Assembly (NCBI RefSeq): GCF_964355755.1
Contig: NC_092675.1
Location: 2,142,312-2,206,311 of the forward strand
Reading direction: 5' to 3'
From: Antedon mediterranea
Taxonomy: Eukaryota; Echinodermata; Crinoidea; Comatulida; Antedonidae
Length of the DNA: 64,000 nucleotides
The position numbers were made by a program, and so were the translations under genes. The notes beneath the pieces were generated by a model. It was given only the letters and a program-made list of their open reading frames with translations, did not search any database and was not told where the DNA came from. Of the stretch, positions 24,851 to 35,947 are shown in pieces. The first letter of the stretch is position 1, and every line of letters begins with the position of its first letter.

Positions 24851-27768
24851 TTCGTTATTTATAAATGGATATAAATTATTTATTGATACAATGAAGTAGT
24901 TCCCACGACGGGAGTCGATCGTTTCCGAAGGTTAATTCCTATTCAAACGTCGGTTTAATGAACGGCTCAACAAGAATCGACAGGTAACAACAAGGCACAA
25001 AAGAATACGACTTTTTTTTTCAATACGTATGTAGCAATGGAATGTAAAGTTATTTAATTTCTATTTCGTCATTCAATAGTATTGTCAATCATTCAATTCG
25101 ATAGCTCGACGACAGGAAATGTAAATAATGTTTCTAAAGTTTTGTCACGCTATGGGGTAGGCCTACGGTTATTTTAGGGTTTCTTTAGGTATACTCTGGG
25201 GAAAATAAGTTACATTTTAAAAATAATTGTTAGGATGAATAAAATATTAAATTACCAATCAGTGATATGCATGTTACTACGACCCAGGCTGTATGCTACA
25301 CGTTAAAAGTATATAAAGCTAGTTCTAACAAAGTGTCAATGTTTTAATTAATCTATTCAACATGTATGCATGTAAACAATAAATTGGTTCAGCCTATACC
25401 TGACAGAACCAAACGGTGCCCAGGGGCCCAGCAATTGTTTCAGTGTGACAATTTCTTTCACACGCCATTGTAAGACAATGTAACATCATCTGTTACAAAC
25501 AAGGCTAATAAGCATGCATACTAAAAGAACTTAAGAAAGTATTTCTCAATGTAATTCTGTTCGTGGTCTTGATAATGCACAATTAGACGAACTTAGACAA
25601 TTAACGAATTAAGCGTTCGATTTGGTTTGCTTACATTGTTGGAAAGAGTGAGAAATTTACCAAACTGACTGCAGACTACCTATGCCAAGTTTCATTACAG
25701 ATTGAATAAAATGGAAATGTCCTTTTGAATGAAAAAAATGAAACGTCATTCACATGCGCATACATAAATAGACCTACATTTATTTCCTCAACAGGTCAAA
25801 TGAGAAACATGAGTACGTATTTTTTCATGTAGGTCTAATTGGTGTTACACATATACAAATGAAATAAATAAAAAAAAACAAGATTAATTGCCCATAAGAT
25901 AAGACAGAACAAATACACATGATGTTTGTTTTACATTCAATGAAGAAACTGAAAGGTCCGGATTCAAATATGAAGACACTAATAAAGCGATTAGACGTCC
26001 TCTAAAGTTTTAGGGCCTACTTATACGTCGTGGTACATGATACAACGTACAGTGATTCGAGCATTGCATTGAGATATGCCGACGATTCAAAATTTCCAGT
26101 TACATATTATTTATTGCTACCCTTACTAAAAACAATGTGCCTGTTCTACGACCCTTTTGGACAGCTTCACATGTGTTCTATAATGATGGTACACACATAA
26201 TAATAAAGGTATTTCAAAACAGATAGACCTTTTATTTGCTGTGAAAAATCTGGTTTAATAACTGAATTTGTAAAAATCTCACCTAAAATTCATTTAGTGA
26301 CAATCTTTGAAACTCAAGACGTCTGACATACCACTCTCAACTTCATTCTGCATTGTTCAAACTACTTATATCGATCAAACAGACGACCCTAAGGTACTTA
26401 CCCTACGACGAGCACTGCTAAATATATCCTAAGCACTAAAATACTGAATCTCATCTGTCACAAAAGTGTCACACGTTCACAAAATCCCAAACCGAAAACA
26501 GTGCATTGTGTGTATACTATCTCAGTAACAAATTATAACAAAAACACAAAGTGAAAACTAGGTATTGGACAAAGATACCCAGTAAAGCGTAAAATTCTAT
26601 TCAAGAGTCACTCGCTGATTGTGTAACAAGTTTTGTAGACTGTCAGACGAATAGCCGGCGTTCGCAATAAATTATTTTGTCGAATTTTTATATGGCTGGT
26701 CGTGAATTACACCAATTAAAATGCCATTAACAAAAAATATCTATATTTAATCACGGACGGAATTTCTGAATAGACGCTAATTTTGATTGCCTAAGTCTCA
26801 ATAAGGCATTGTATTGGTTAAAACATCGATTTTATTTACTAAAGAATTCGATACAATTGAACAAAAATATATGTCCTTATATGCTACAAACCAAGGCAAT
26901 GTATTCAACTACCTTGTGAAAACAAACATCTTATGTTTTTTCTAAAAATGGCCATTTACAAATTTCAACATCATGCAGACAAAACCATCACTATTTTTTG
27001 GTGTGGGGTGCGAGGGTTGGGGGACGATAAAATGAAGATACTATTAAGTTTTATGTCTCAAATAGATTGATAATCGATCGAATTCTACTATAGGTCTACC
27101 GGTATCGAATTGAGCGAGATCTAGTGTCGTTTTAAAAGCCAAGTCTGTCACACGGGGACCCAGAACAATTATTTTAGTACAGAGTTTAAACATGTCTAGC
27201 CATAATTTTGGAACTGTATTTGGTCCACAAAAAGAAAATACATAACTCTATTTTTGCGTAATTTATTTTGTTCTTGTGGTATTGCTAGGACATGGAATTC
27301 CTATAATTGTAACAGATCGAGTGATCATTATTTTAACATAAATACTGCAGTGCAGTATTTATCGAGATAACTACAATTTATCAATAATTACAATAGTACA
27401 TCTTTCAAATGAGAGGCAAATCTGTCCAGTCTGTCCTCTGTGTTAACATTTGCCACCATGGCTATCAAACAGTAATTTTTCCAGAAAAAGGCATATTGGT
27501 GTACAACACCATCGTCTCATCACAATTGGATGGAAAAGAATTTGTTGGGTGTATGTTTTCGAAACTTTAAAATACTTATTTCTTTTAAATCAGAAATGTT
27601 AAAATAAAATTGAATAGCAAGGGAAGCTATTGATATATTATTTACCAGCACCAAATTAAATGTCCTAAATAAACAAGGTACTTCCTAACACAGCAAGGTT
27701 TTGCACAATTTGAATGTATAATCTAAATATGAATAACTTTCAGCATTGCAATATGTGATGCAACATAC

Positions 27769-27846
27769 ATTTAAAGGTATATTGTCCCCCTGAACATATC
27801 CCATTTAATGTCACATAATAGTTATTAACTTTGACATTAAAAAAAC
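27769..27846. mobile_element. end fragment of TTGTCCC-family element
   Basis: It reads TTTAAAGGTATATTGTCCCC, then TGAACATATC and TGTCACATAATAGTTATT, matching the arm at 18.58 kb both in the terminus and inside (TGTCACATAAGTTATT). It lacks the GGCCTA hexamer found in that copy and in the 10.46-kb copy. The other end was not found. Confidence 0.5.
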
Positions 27847-28064
27847 AGTAAAAGGAAAATTAAAAAAAATCACTAAATGTGCTTAAAATAAGATAAATAT
27901 TATACTATTACCATATACATAATTAGCTTATTTTTATATATCTTCAGTTTTTTTCCATTCTGGCAATTTCAGTTAATTGGATTCTTTGCATTGCTTGAAG
28001 CAATGCACGGTGTTCATCTTAATTATATTAAACTATTATTATTTCCTATAACAAGTCTTTATCT

Positions 28065-31000
28065 TCAATGCACTTTTTTCTTGCTGCCAAATCTTTTTTG
28101 TCTCTGTCTCCACATATGTGACATCATCATAGGTGAAGCTGAAAAAAGGTGTTTAAATGTCACTATTTTAACATACAAAAAACAACATAAATTAAGCTCT
28201 GTTTACACTATCATTTAGTTTGAAATAAAAAGCCCAAATATGTCAGTGATATGACATCATCATGTCCATATATGGGCACATCACATTTTTAGACAGAGCT
28301 TAAAACAACTTGCCATCAACAGCAGACAAAAAGGTCAAAACAAAACATGAACAAAATCACTATACATACAAAAACAGAAATAGCTAAAACAAGTACTAAA
28401 ACTACAAAAAGATGTTACAAAACCTATACCTGATAAAATGCCTACAATCCAGATATAAAGAAATGTTGTCATGTCAAACGATACATTCCACGCATTTGGC
28501 AATTCTAAGTTATACTTTTTTGAGGCTTCATAAAATGGAATAGCTGTCCACAAGGATAAAACTGAAAGAAAGAAACAACAAACAAATGAAAGCACTCAGA
28601 AACTGAGTGAAGTACTTGACAAAATATTGCCACAGAGGGCGCATGTCAATATTTCGGCACATGTTAAAAGAATACAAATTTTGCTTTTTTTTTATTTGTG
28701 AAGTTTATTATTAATGAACTGATTTTCTTGAATTTCAATAGGCATGTTCTGTAAGTATACCTATTTACACCGAAAAATTAAGAATGATAACTTAAAAATT
28801 GTAGGCTCTATCGTGCTAAAAAACAAACAAAGCAGGTACTATAAATGGCAAAATTCTATTTTGCCAAGTAATCAGGGGAGAGAGAGAGCGAGATATGGTG
28901 TAATTGTAAAGTTTATCGGAATAGCATATGAGAGTCATGGGTTCAAGACCTGTCTGGGCCATATTGCTTGCACTCTATAATAATGTATTATTAATGCCTA
29001 AAACCTGCAAAATTAAGTGCTGAACTGGATGTCCTATCTTTTGCATTGTAAATTTATAAATTTAGTAAGTTCATGGAATCCATCTATTATGATGATTAAG
29101 AACTAAAACCAATGACTCTGTAGATTGTGTGTTTCCATTGAAATTATGTAATTATCGAATATTTGTTTTCAAATACATAATATTATGACCTCATCCCAAC
29201 GATTATCCAAGTCTTACTTTCAAAAAGAAATCCTGCTGGATAAAGTGGTATCCATATTGTATAGCGAAGCCATGATATTATCATACTCTCTTGGCCAATA
29301 CTACATAGCATATAAAATGGGTATCTACAATAGAAATAATAACACATTAATCAATCAAACAAAAGACTGTACAATCAATATGCACTATAGCAGTTGTTTT
29401 AACCCATATATACAAATTATACTGAAGGTTCAGGATTATTTTCTAAAATTTAAAAACAAAATGTAATTCTGTAATTTCTTCTTATGAAGATAATAAAATA
29501 TGTCGTATGTGGAAACAATCTGTTTCTGTGATAAAATAATTACTGGTTCTTTCTCTGATAATATAATTACTGGTTCTTTCTGTGATAATCCCTATTGCAG
29601 CTCAAACAAAGCTATACTATTTCACTTAACTCAATAAATATTCAAGTATTTCCCTTAAATTGTATTAACTTAGTAAGGATTTTTTAAGGTTAGGTGCTTC
29701 CCTTAGCTTAAGTGTAAATACGGCCACATTCCAGGTGTAATATCAACGGGGGATGTATTTGAATGTGTAATAATATGTAAAGATAGAGAAAGGGACAAAA
29801 TATGGAAAAGATACAAAATTATACCTATAAACATTATAGCATTAGACTGAATAGAATGTTCCAATTGTGTGGTAAAAATAAATAAAATCAACATAAATTA
29901 CCTCACAAGCTCAATTGAACTCCAAATTAGGAACAAGTAGCACAAGACAGGTTCTCCCACCATCCTGTCTTCACCGCGAATTACGACAAATAATACCATA
30001 TTCCTGCCAGTAAACTTAAAAAAACAAATTATAATCATTAATTCATACAGTATACCTTCTATAAAGCTCTGTTTGACAAAAAAAGTGTTATGTGCCCAAA
30101 TATGGTAGTGATATGACATCATCATGTCCATATATGGGTACATCACATTTTTTTGTTTCATAGCTAGCTTCTTTTCATAAGGCGAATTTACTTGATTTGC
30201 TTCTGTTGAAGGAAAGAGTGCATAATGTATGTTACAACAGTGTTTGTGTACCTGTATTAATGGTGCCATTGCTCCCGTTTTTACAATTCCCAAAAGTGGA
30301 TTGATAACTTCAAGAACGGCAAACACTTGACACACACTCAATGGTAAAATAATCTTACTGTAAGCTTGTCTCATACCTTAAATAAAATACAATTAAGTAA
30401 AAATAAATTAAGTATGAAAAAAGTCTGGGTGACAGTCTATATTTTGTGGCATTACTACTGATTTTGTCATACTCCCAACTTGGATTATAAAACATTGGTA
30501 GATTTTATGAAAACATTTCCAAACTATAGAGGGAGCTATAACATTTTGAAAAATATACCAAACAATAGAGGGCACTAAATATATCTCAAGACAGAGCCAT
30601 ATTATATGAAAGAGTTCTGACATTGAATGGATTAGAAGCCATTTTTGTGTCCAACTATTCCTATGTAGAATAGTTGAGTTGAGTCCTTAAAACTATCGAA
30701 TTTAATATCAAAACAATCAATTTGTTTAAAGCTTTTTGTTAAAATAATAATAAAATTATAAATGTAATGCTAACCACATGCTTTGTATACAATAATGTAA
30801 CAACAAAAACTACTATACCTTGTCCTTTAATAACAAAGTTGACAGTTAAATAGATGAAGATGTAAGAGTAACCAATAAATTGTAGGAAATTGTACACACA
30901 CAGATACATCTTCTTTAAATCTGTATAGGCTAAAAAGATAAAGAAAAAGTAGGTTACTTGCACAATACTCAGATGACTGACCTATTTACTGTAGACTGTG

Positions 31001-33567
31001 GGAGATGGGGTTTTACTCAAGCTCTGTCTACATTATTAGTGATATGCCTGAATATGGTAGTAATGTGCCCAAATATGGTAGTGATATGCCCAAATATGGT
31101 AGTGATGTGCCCAAATATGGTAGTAATGTGTCCGAATATGGTAGTGATGTAACATCATCATGGGCACATCACATTTTCGTGTCACATAAAATTTGATAGT
31201 GTAGACAGAGCATAAGAATACATAGATTTATAATTAAAGAACAAAATTGACAATAAAAACCATACCTTCAGCCTCACTTTCAGTTAGTTGTTTCTGTATC
31301 TGTTTCAATTGTTCCTCTTCAAACTCAGCCTGTAATGAGAATTGTCTAATAATGTAATATACACTTTGCAGTTCACACTCTTAATTCTATACTTTATACA
31401 CATTTGCCTATATGTGTATTGTTTTATTAAATGTGCAATGCCCTTCTTAAACAATCACAGAATCGTACAGTGTACAACTCCTGAAGTCTGAACTAGGAAA
31501 AAATTTGCCAACTCCTACATTACTTTCGTTACGAAAACTCACAAGAGAACAGTACATCACTTACGATTACAAAAGTCAATGATTTTCTTTCAACCAATCA
31601 AATTCACTCTTCTTGCATCCTTTCAAAATCCAGTTTGATCAATGTCACAAAGCAAATTATAATGTGAGCTTGCTTTACGATACGGAAGAATAACTACAAA
31701 TACCTGAACCCTAATATAACTTCAATTTAAAAAAACTTAAAGCTCTGTCATGCATTAAGCTGTCTACACTATCAAACTAGTTCGGCAAAAAATTGCGATG
31801 TGCCCAAATATGTTAGTGATATGTCCAAATATGGTAGTGATATGACATCATCATGTCCATATATGGGCACATTGTGTTTGTATATTTGCATATTAACCTT
31901 TCTTCTTAACTCTTCATCTTCTGAATCATCATCTACTGTCAATTTATCAAAGTCTATCTTCAACCAAGGTTGTTTTTCTTCTGACAAAGTCAGCCTTGTC
32001 CATTCTTCGCTTGGTCCATCTTTCATTAAAACAAAATTTACTTCACGATCTGTTATTCGGAAAGCACTTCCCTGTTTGATTAAATACATATATTATAAAA
32101 AAAAATGTTTTTAAAACATTTTTTCACATTTAATGACAGGTTAAACTTATTTAGCAAAATTTCTCCACTAAGTGAAACATTTATTTACATGGATGCATTT
32201 TACCAACAAACATATTTAATTCTAAGTTTGTAAGATCTCTTTAGATTCATTGCTTACCCATTTTTCTTTTGTATACATTGTAAATATTATGTATCAAAAT
32301 GTAAACCAACCAAATTTTATTTGTATTTTTGTTAACATTGTATTGTATCGTAAATATTAGTTATTGAACAATATACTGTTCTGGATTTTACATATTCATT
32401 TTAACTTTAAAAAAAATATATATATATATCTTACCTCTGGGTCAACAGACTTATAAAAATTTAAAGTAAATTGGTAAGAATTTAATCCAGCTGCACCAAC
32501 ACCAATCACTGTAAGAAAACAATAACAAATATGTAATTTAATGTTCCTGTAGTAGATGTACTTAAGATTAAATAATAACAAATATACAATGTAGATTCAA
32601 GATTGGCATTAAATAGAAAGGTTGATATCCTTAATAGCAATTCTTACCTTTAAATGTAAGGCTTTCTTTAGTAAGGTCAATTTCTGGGTCCTACAATAAA
32701 TCAAAAAATGTATTATAAAAAATAAATTTTCAATCAACAAATAGTTAAGTAGTAGATAAGCCTCTAGTTTAATATTTCTATATACCTGTATAAATTTACG
32801 TAAGGGCAAAATTTGGTAAATCGCGCGCTATTTCTAGAATGTTTACTCGATGGTATATAAAGTTGTTTAGAATCTCGGTACTGTTTTAACAACCTGATGT
32901 AACCCTGTTTACTAATTAAATTTAGTTTGATAATTAGTTATTGACAATTAAAACGAATTTAGGTTCAACAATTTTCCCCAAATAGGGGTGTTTTCCAATC
33001 GTGGTATACACTGTCTAATGGATGTCCTCATGAAAAATACCTGCACACAATAATACAAGGATACTTCGCATTTTCCTATCTCCTCCTACTCCTACGATAA
33101 TTGTTTTTAATAGCTGAAAACCGGTTGAACAACTCGAGTACACTACAACAGACAGTATCATAATGTTGAAGACAGGTCGATTTTCTTTAAAAAATACTGA
33201 TGGATGGGTGGATGGGTGGAAATGAATTCCGTTTATATTGTTATTATTCAACATTAATAATAATACAAACAGTAAATGTAATATAGAGCCTTGATAACCT
33301 AGGCCTAAAAGTAGCGTTGTATGAACACTCGTGCAGCGGGATAAAGTCGCATCTTCATGCACCTTCCATCAGACTCATCACCTTTTGGCTTGGCCTAGAA
33401 TAATGTTTTACAATATAAAACATAGCATTTCATAATAAAAGAAACCTATGAATATATATTATACTAATAATTAAATCTTAAACCTTAACATCTTTTAAAT
33501 CGACTCGTAATGTGACTGTTTCTGCCTTTTGTGCCCAAAATACAACTGGATGCAACGGGGCCGCCAT
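28065..33567 (-). CDS. HACD3: very-long-chain 3-hydroxyacyl-CoA dehydratase 3
   Basis: Eleven exons in phase: 33484-33567, 32648-32690, 32435-32508, 31898-32071, 31266-31329, 30819-30929, 30252-30376, 29902-30014, 29218-29324, 28430-28561, 28065-28138. They give 366 residues, against about 362 in human HACD3. The N-terminal CS/p23-like domain (HPVVFWAQKAETVTLRVDLK) distinguishes HACD3 from HACD1, 2 and 4. An acidic, coiled linker (AEFEEEQLKQIQKQ) leads to the multi-pass PTPLA domain with YNFLQFIGYSYIF, QVFAVLEVINPLLGIV, IWSSIELVRYPFYML and LRYTIWIPLYPAGFL. It ends in a basic tail GSKKKVH, an ER-retention-like Lys-rich C terminus. By family it catalyses the dehydration step of very-long-chain fatty acid elongation in the ER. 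Four introns carry the same MITE. It shares a 412-bp promoter interval with FEM1B. Confidence 0.93.
28193..28303. mobile_element. MITE copy C, in HACD3 last intron
   Basis: It runs from TTAAGCTCTGTTTACACTAT to ACAGAGCTTA at the other end, so both terminal repeats remain. The interior has GTGATATGACATCATCATG and one perfect CCATATATGG. Confidence 0.8.
28892..28960 (+). repeat. tRNA-derived (SINE-like) sequence
   Basis: An A-box-like ATGGTGTAATTGTAAAGT and a T arm ATGGG-TTCAAGA-CCTGT are present, but no acceptor stem can be closed. It lies on the opposite strand to HACD3, in the intron between exons 28430-28561 and 29218-29324. Confidence 0.35.
30063..30155. mobile_element. MITE copy D, in HACD3 intron
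   Basis: It starts AAAGCTCTGTTTGACAAAAA. The CTACACTATCAAACTAG part of the arm is deleted. The interior has CCAAATATGG and CCATATATGG; the right arm is truncated after CATCACATTTTTTTG. Confidence 0.75.
31019..31211. mobile_element. MITE copy E with internal tandem expansion, in HACD3 intron
   Basis: Both ends remain (AAGCTCTGTCTACATTATTA and GTGTAGACAGAGC). The interior is expanded into five units of about 21 bases of the form AATATGGTAGTRATRTGCCC (31041-31150). Three units give a perfect CCAAATATGG. The Met-Val-rich open frames here are artefacts of the repeat. Confidence 0.85.
31739..31877. mobile_element. MITE copy F, in HACD3 intron
   Basis: The left end has AAAGCTCTGTC, a short insertion (atgcattaagc), then TGTCTACACTATCAAACTAG. 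The interior has CCAAATATGG and CCATATATGG. The right arm has decayed after GGGCACATTG. The element ends only 21 bases from the HACD3 exon at 31898. Confidence 0.75.
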
Positions 33568-33979
33568 TGTTAGAGTGGTTGTTACTAAAACAGTAAAAAT
33601 ATAATTGTTGACGGTACCAGCAAGAGTTGATCGTCTAGCATTTGTACATAGGGCCTAGGCCTACACCGATTACTTTCTGAAATATTAATATCGTATAAAT
33701 AAATATTTTTATTAAAGTAAAGAAAAAGAAATTATTGAAACTAATTTTTACAATAAATGACTGTTTAATAAAAATACAGTTTTATAAAATAACATTGTTA
33801 GACCACAAAATTCAAGACGGCATATTTTACTCAATGCTCATAATAATTTAGCAAACGCCCCCTAACGAGCAGCCATTATGTTATGGTGACCTCTCCTCTA
33901 AAACAGTTAGCAAAATGTCTTAAATTAAACATGAAAAAGAAGTATTTTGAGAAGTTATTATGACAAATTTTATAATAAA
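33568..33979. promoter_or_regulatory. HACD3/FEM1B head-to-head promoter interval
   Basis: 412 bases separate the two start codons, which face away from each other. The HACD3 start sits in AACAATGGCGGC on the minus strand, a perfect match to the YY1 consensus AANATGGCGGC, which in many animal housekeeping genes overlaps the start codon. A weaker CATAATGGCTGC lies near 33.87 kb. No TATA box at a fitting place is obvious. Shared control is inferred. Confidence 0.5.
33915..33963 (+). promoter_or_regulatory. two short upstream ORFs in the FEM1B leader
   Basis: ATGTCTTAA at 33915-33923 and a ten-residue uORF (MKKKYFEKLL) at 33931-33963 lie just before the FEM1B start at 33980. If the leader is not spliced, they would lower translation from the main start. 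Confidence 0.5.
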
Positions 33980-35947
33980 ATGGTTCAGATTGGAAAGAAA
34001 GTGTTCAATGCTGCAAGAAGTGGTAAGCCAATTACGCTAGCCGCCCTTTTATATGGAAAACATGAGGACGAAGTGTCGCAAATTTTATCGGAAGTGCATC
34101 AGTATGGCCAGCAAAAGTGCACAGCCTTGGTAATAGCAGCGCTACATGGACATGCAAATGTAGTTAAATTGATTCTGGACCAGTACCATGTGAACATAGA
34201 ACAAACAGGTACTGTCCAATTTTGTGGATTTGTAATTGAGGGAGCTACAGCTCTGTGGACAGCTTCGGGAGCAGGACGATATGAAGTTGTCACCATGTTG
34301 GTAGAACGAGGGGCAGATGTCAATCATGCAACTGGCACCAATTCAACACCTCTCAGAGCAGCTTGCTTCGATGGTCGCCTTGATATAGTAAAATACCTTG
34401 TTGAACATGATGCGGATATTCACAAACCAAATAAATATAACAACACGTGCCTGATGATCGCTTGCTATCGAGGACATCTCAACGTGGCATCGTACTTACT
34501 TCAGCACAATGCAGATGCATCCGCAGTTGCACACTGCGGAGCCACTGCTCTACACTTCACTGCCGAAACAGGTCATTTAGAAATCATTAAGGAATTAGTC
34601 AAGTTTAACGCAAAGATGTCCATTAACGACCACGGGATGACACCGCTGATGGTAGCGTGCGAAAACAACCAAGCAGAAGTGGCCGAGTATATAATGACGT
34701 TACATTCATGTACTAAAGAAGAACGTATCGCCGCTTTAGAGTTACTCGGCGCTTCGTACGCAAACGATAAGGATAATTACGATATTTCTAAAACGTATCA
34801 CTATTTATACTTGGCCCTGCTAGAAAGGACAAGTGATCCAAATAAAGTAATTCTGAAAGCTGTCCAGGAACCTATAACTGCTTATGGCAACCAGACAGAA
34901 GCGCAGACATTGGAAGAACTTATGCTACTTAAATACGACGCTGATAAGTTACACATGGAAGCACTCATTGTGCGAGAAAGGATATTGGGTCAGCAATGTC
35001 CAGAATTAATACACCCTATTGTCTACCGAGGAGCAGTTGCTGCGGACAATATGCACTTTAGCATGTGCATTTCACTATGGAAACACGCCCTCAACATAAG
35101 ACAAGGCTTAAATCGATCTACGTATAAAGATTTATTACGATTTGCACAGGTTTTTTCCCAAATGTTACATATCGATATGGAAGTAAAGTTTACTGAGCTC
35201 TACACTATTTTAAAGTCGGCCGTTTGTGAAATCGAATCCTCGAAAGTTAAATTACAAAAATGTCCCGATAAATTTCACCGCGCTATTTACGATTCCTGCA
35301 TCCACACATATCTGTACCTTTTAGCATGCGTCACGCATAAATCTGTAGAAAAAACTGAAGAACAAGATGTTCTATATAAAAAAGAAGTGTATCGCTTCTT
35401 AAGACTTTGTCCTCGTACTGAAGATGGCTCAACACCTTTGCACCTTGTTGTAAATTATCTCACCCCAGTTGATGATTTCCATACAAACTATATTTGTAAG
35501 ATTCCCAGTAAAAATCTAACTTCACTGCTACTTCAGTGTGGGGCTGACCCGAATTCTATCGACAAAGACGGCAACACACCGTTGCACCATATTGTTAAGT
35601 ATAACAAACCAATCAGTGACTTTATAACTTTGCATGCAATAATCCTACTCCTGAGGGATGCTGACTGCCACATTGATCAAGTGAATTGTAAGGGTGACAC
35701 AGCACTGGAGACATCCACCACAGGAGTGGCTGAAATCATTTTGAAAGCAGAGACCAAGCCTGATTTAAAGTGCGCGGCTGCTAGAGTAATTTGTAAACAC
35801 AATATACCTTATAAGGGTGCAGTACCTCTGAGCCTAGAACGGTTTATTGAACTACATAAAGGTAGACAGAGTACTCAAACAGTTAAGACAATTGAATATA
35901 AACATGAACTACTTTACTACACACCCACCAATATTAATGATGGTTAA
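33980..35947 (+). CDS. FEM1B: FEM1B, CUL2 E3-ligase substrate receptor
   Basis: One uninterrupted frame of 655 residues (human FEM1B is 627). The start at 33980 is chosen because an in-frame TGA at 33932 precedes it and no other ATG lies between. The N-terminal ankyrin repeats follow the FEM1B pattern (QQTG-like EQTGTVQFCGFVIEGATALW, TNSTPLRAACFDGRLDIVKY, AHCGATALHFTAETGH, GMTPLMVACENN). A middle helical TPR-like region has ELLGASYANDKDNYDISKTY and YKDLLRFAQVFSQM. C-terminal ankyrins have TPVDDFHTNYIC, then LKCAAARVICKHNIPYKG and LERFIELH, the elongin/CUL2-binding end. FEM1B is distinguished from FEM1A/C by these segments. By family it recruits substrates with particular C-degrons and reductive-stress targets to CRL2. 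The last 25 residues past FIELH are specific to this protein. Confidence 0.96.
   Translation: MVQIGKKVFNAARSGKPITLAALLYGKHEDEVSQILSEVHQYGQQKCTALVIAALHGHANVVKLILDQYHVNIEQTGTVQFCGFVIEGATALWTASGAGRYEVVTMLVERGADVNHATGTNSTPLRAACFDGRLDIVKYLVEHDADIHKPNKYNNTCLMIACYRGHLNVASYLLQHNADASAVAHCGATALHFTAETGHLEIIKELVKFNAKMSINDHGMTPLMVACENNQAEVAEYIMTLHSCTKEERIAALELLGASYANDKDNYDISKTYHYLYLALLERTSDPNKVILKAVQEPITAYGNQTEAQTLEELMLLKYDADKLHMEALIVRERILGQQCPELIHPIVYRGAVAADNMHFSMCISLWKHALNIRQGLNRSTYKDLLRFAQVFSQMLHIDMEVKFTELYTILKSAVCEIESSKVKLQKCPDKFHRAIYDSCIHTYLYLLACVTHKSVEKTEEQDVLYKKEVYRFLRLCPRTEDGSTPLHLVVNYLTPVDDFHTNYICKIPSKNLTSLLLQCGADPNSIDKDGNTPLHHIVKYNKPISDFITLHAIILLLRDADCHIDQVNCKGDTALETSTTGVAEIILKAETKPDLKCAAARVICKHNIPYKGAVPLSLERFIELHKGRQSTQTVKTIEYKHELLYYTPTNINDG

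Larger units (their letters stand above)
23486..28064. other. intergenic region, TMEM221-like to HACD3 3' end
   Basis: The left part is the upstream region of the TMEM221-like gene. It contains an inverted-repeat element at 24.25-24.85 kb and a GGTATATTGTCCCCC element end at 27.77 kb. The right part must hold the HACD3 3' UTR. No coding exon was found. Confidence 0.6.

Noticed and set aside
30958-31196. Met-Val and Tyr-Gly rich repeated peptide frames
   Set aside because: They translate the tandem units inside MITE copy E and change meaning in each frame.
33015-33362. 115-residue minus-strand frame in the first HACD3 intron
   Set aside because: The HACD3 protein is complete and collinear without it; composition is low complexity and no phase-compatible splice sites fit.
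33947-33979. N-terminal extension of FEM1B
   Set aside because: The frame would start at TTG; an in-frame stop at 33932 and the ATG at 33980 make the shorter protein the right one.
34099-34327. Two antisense frames inside FEM1B
   Set aside because: Shadows of the strongly conserved ankyrin coding strand.
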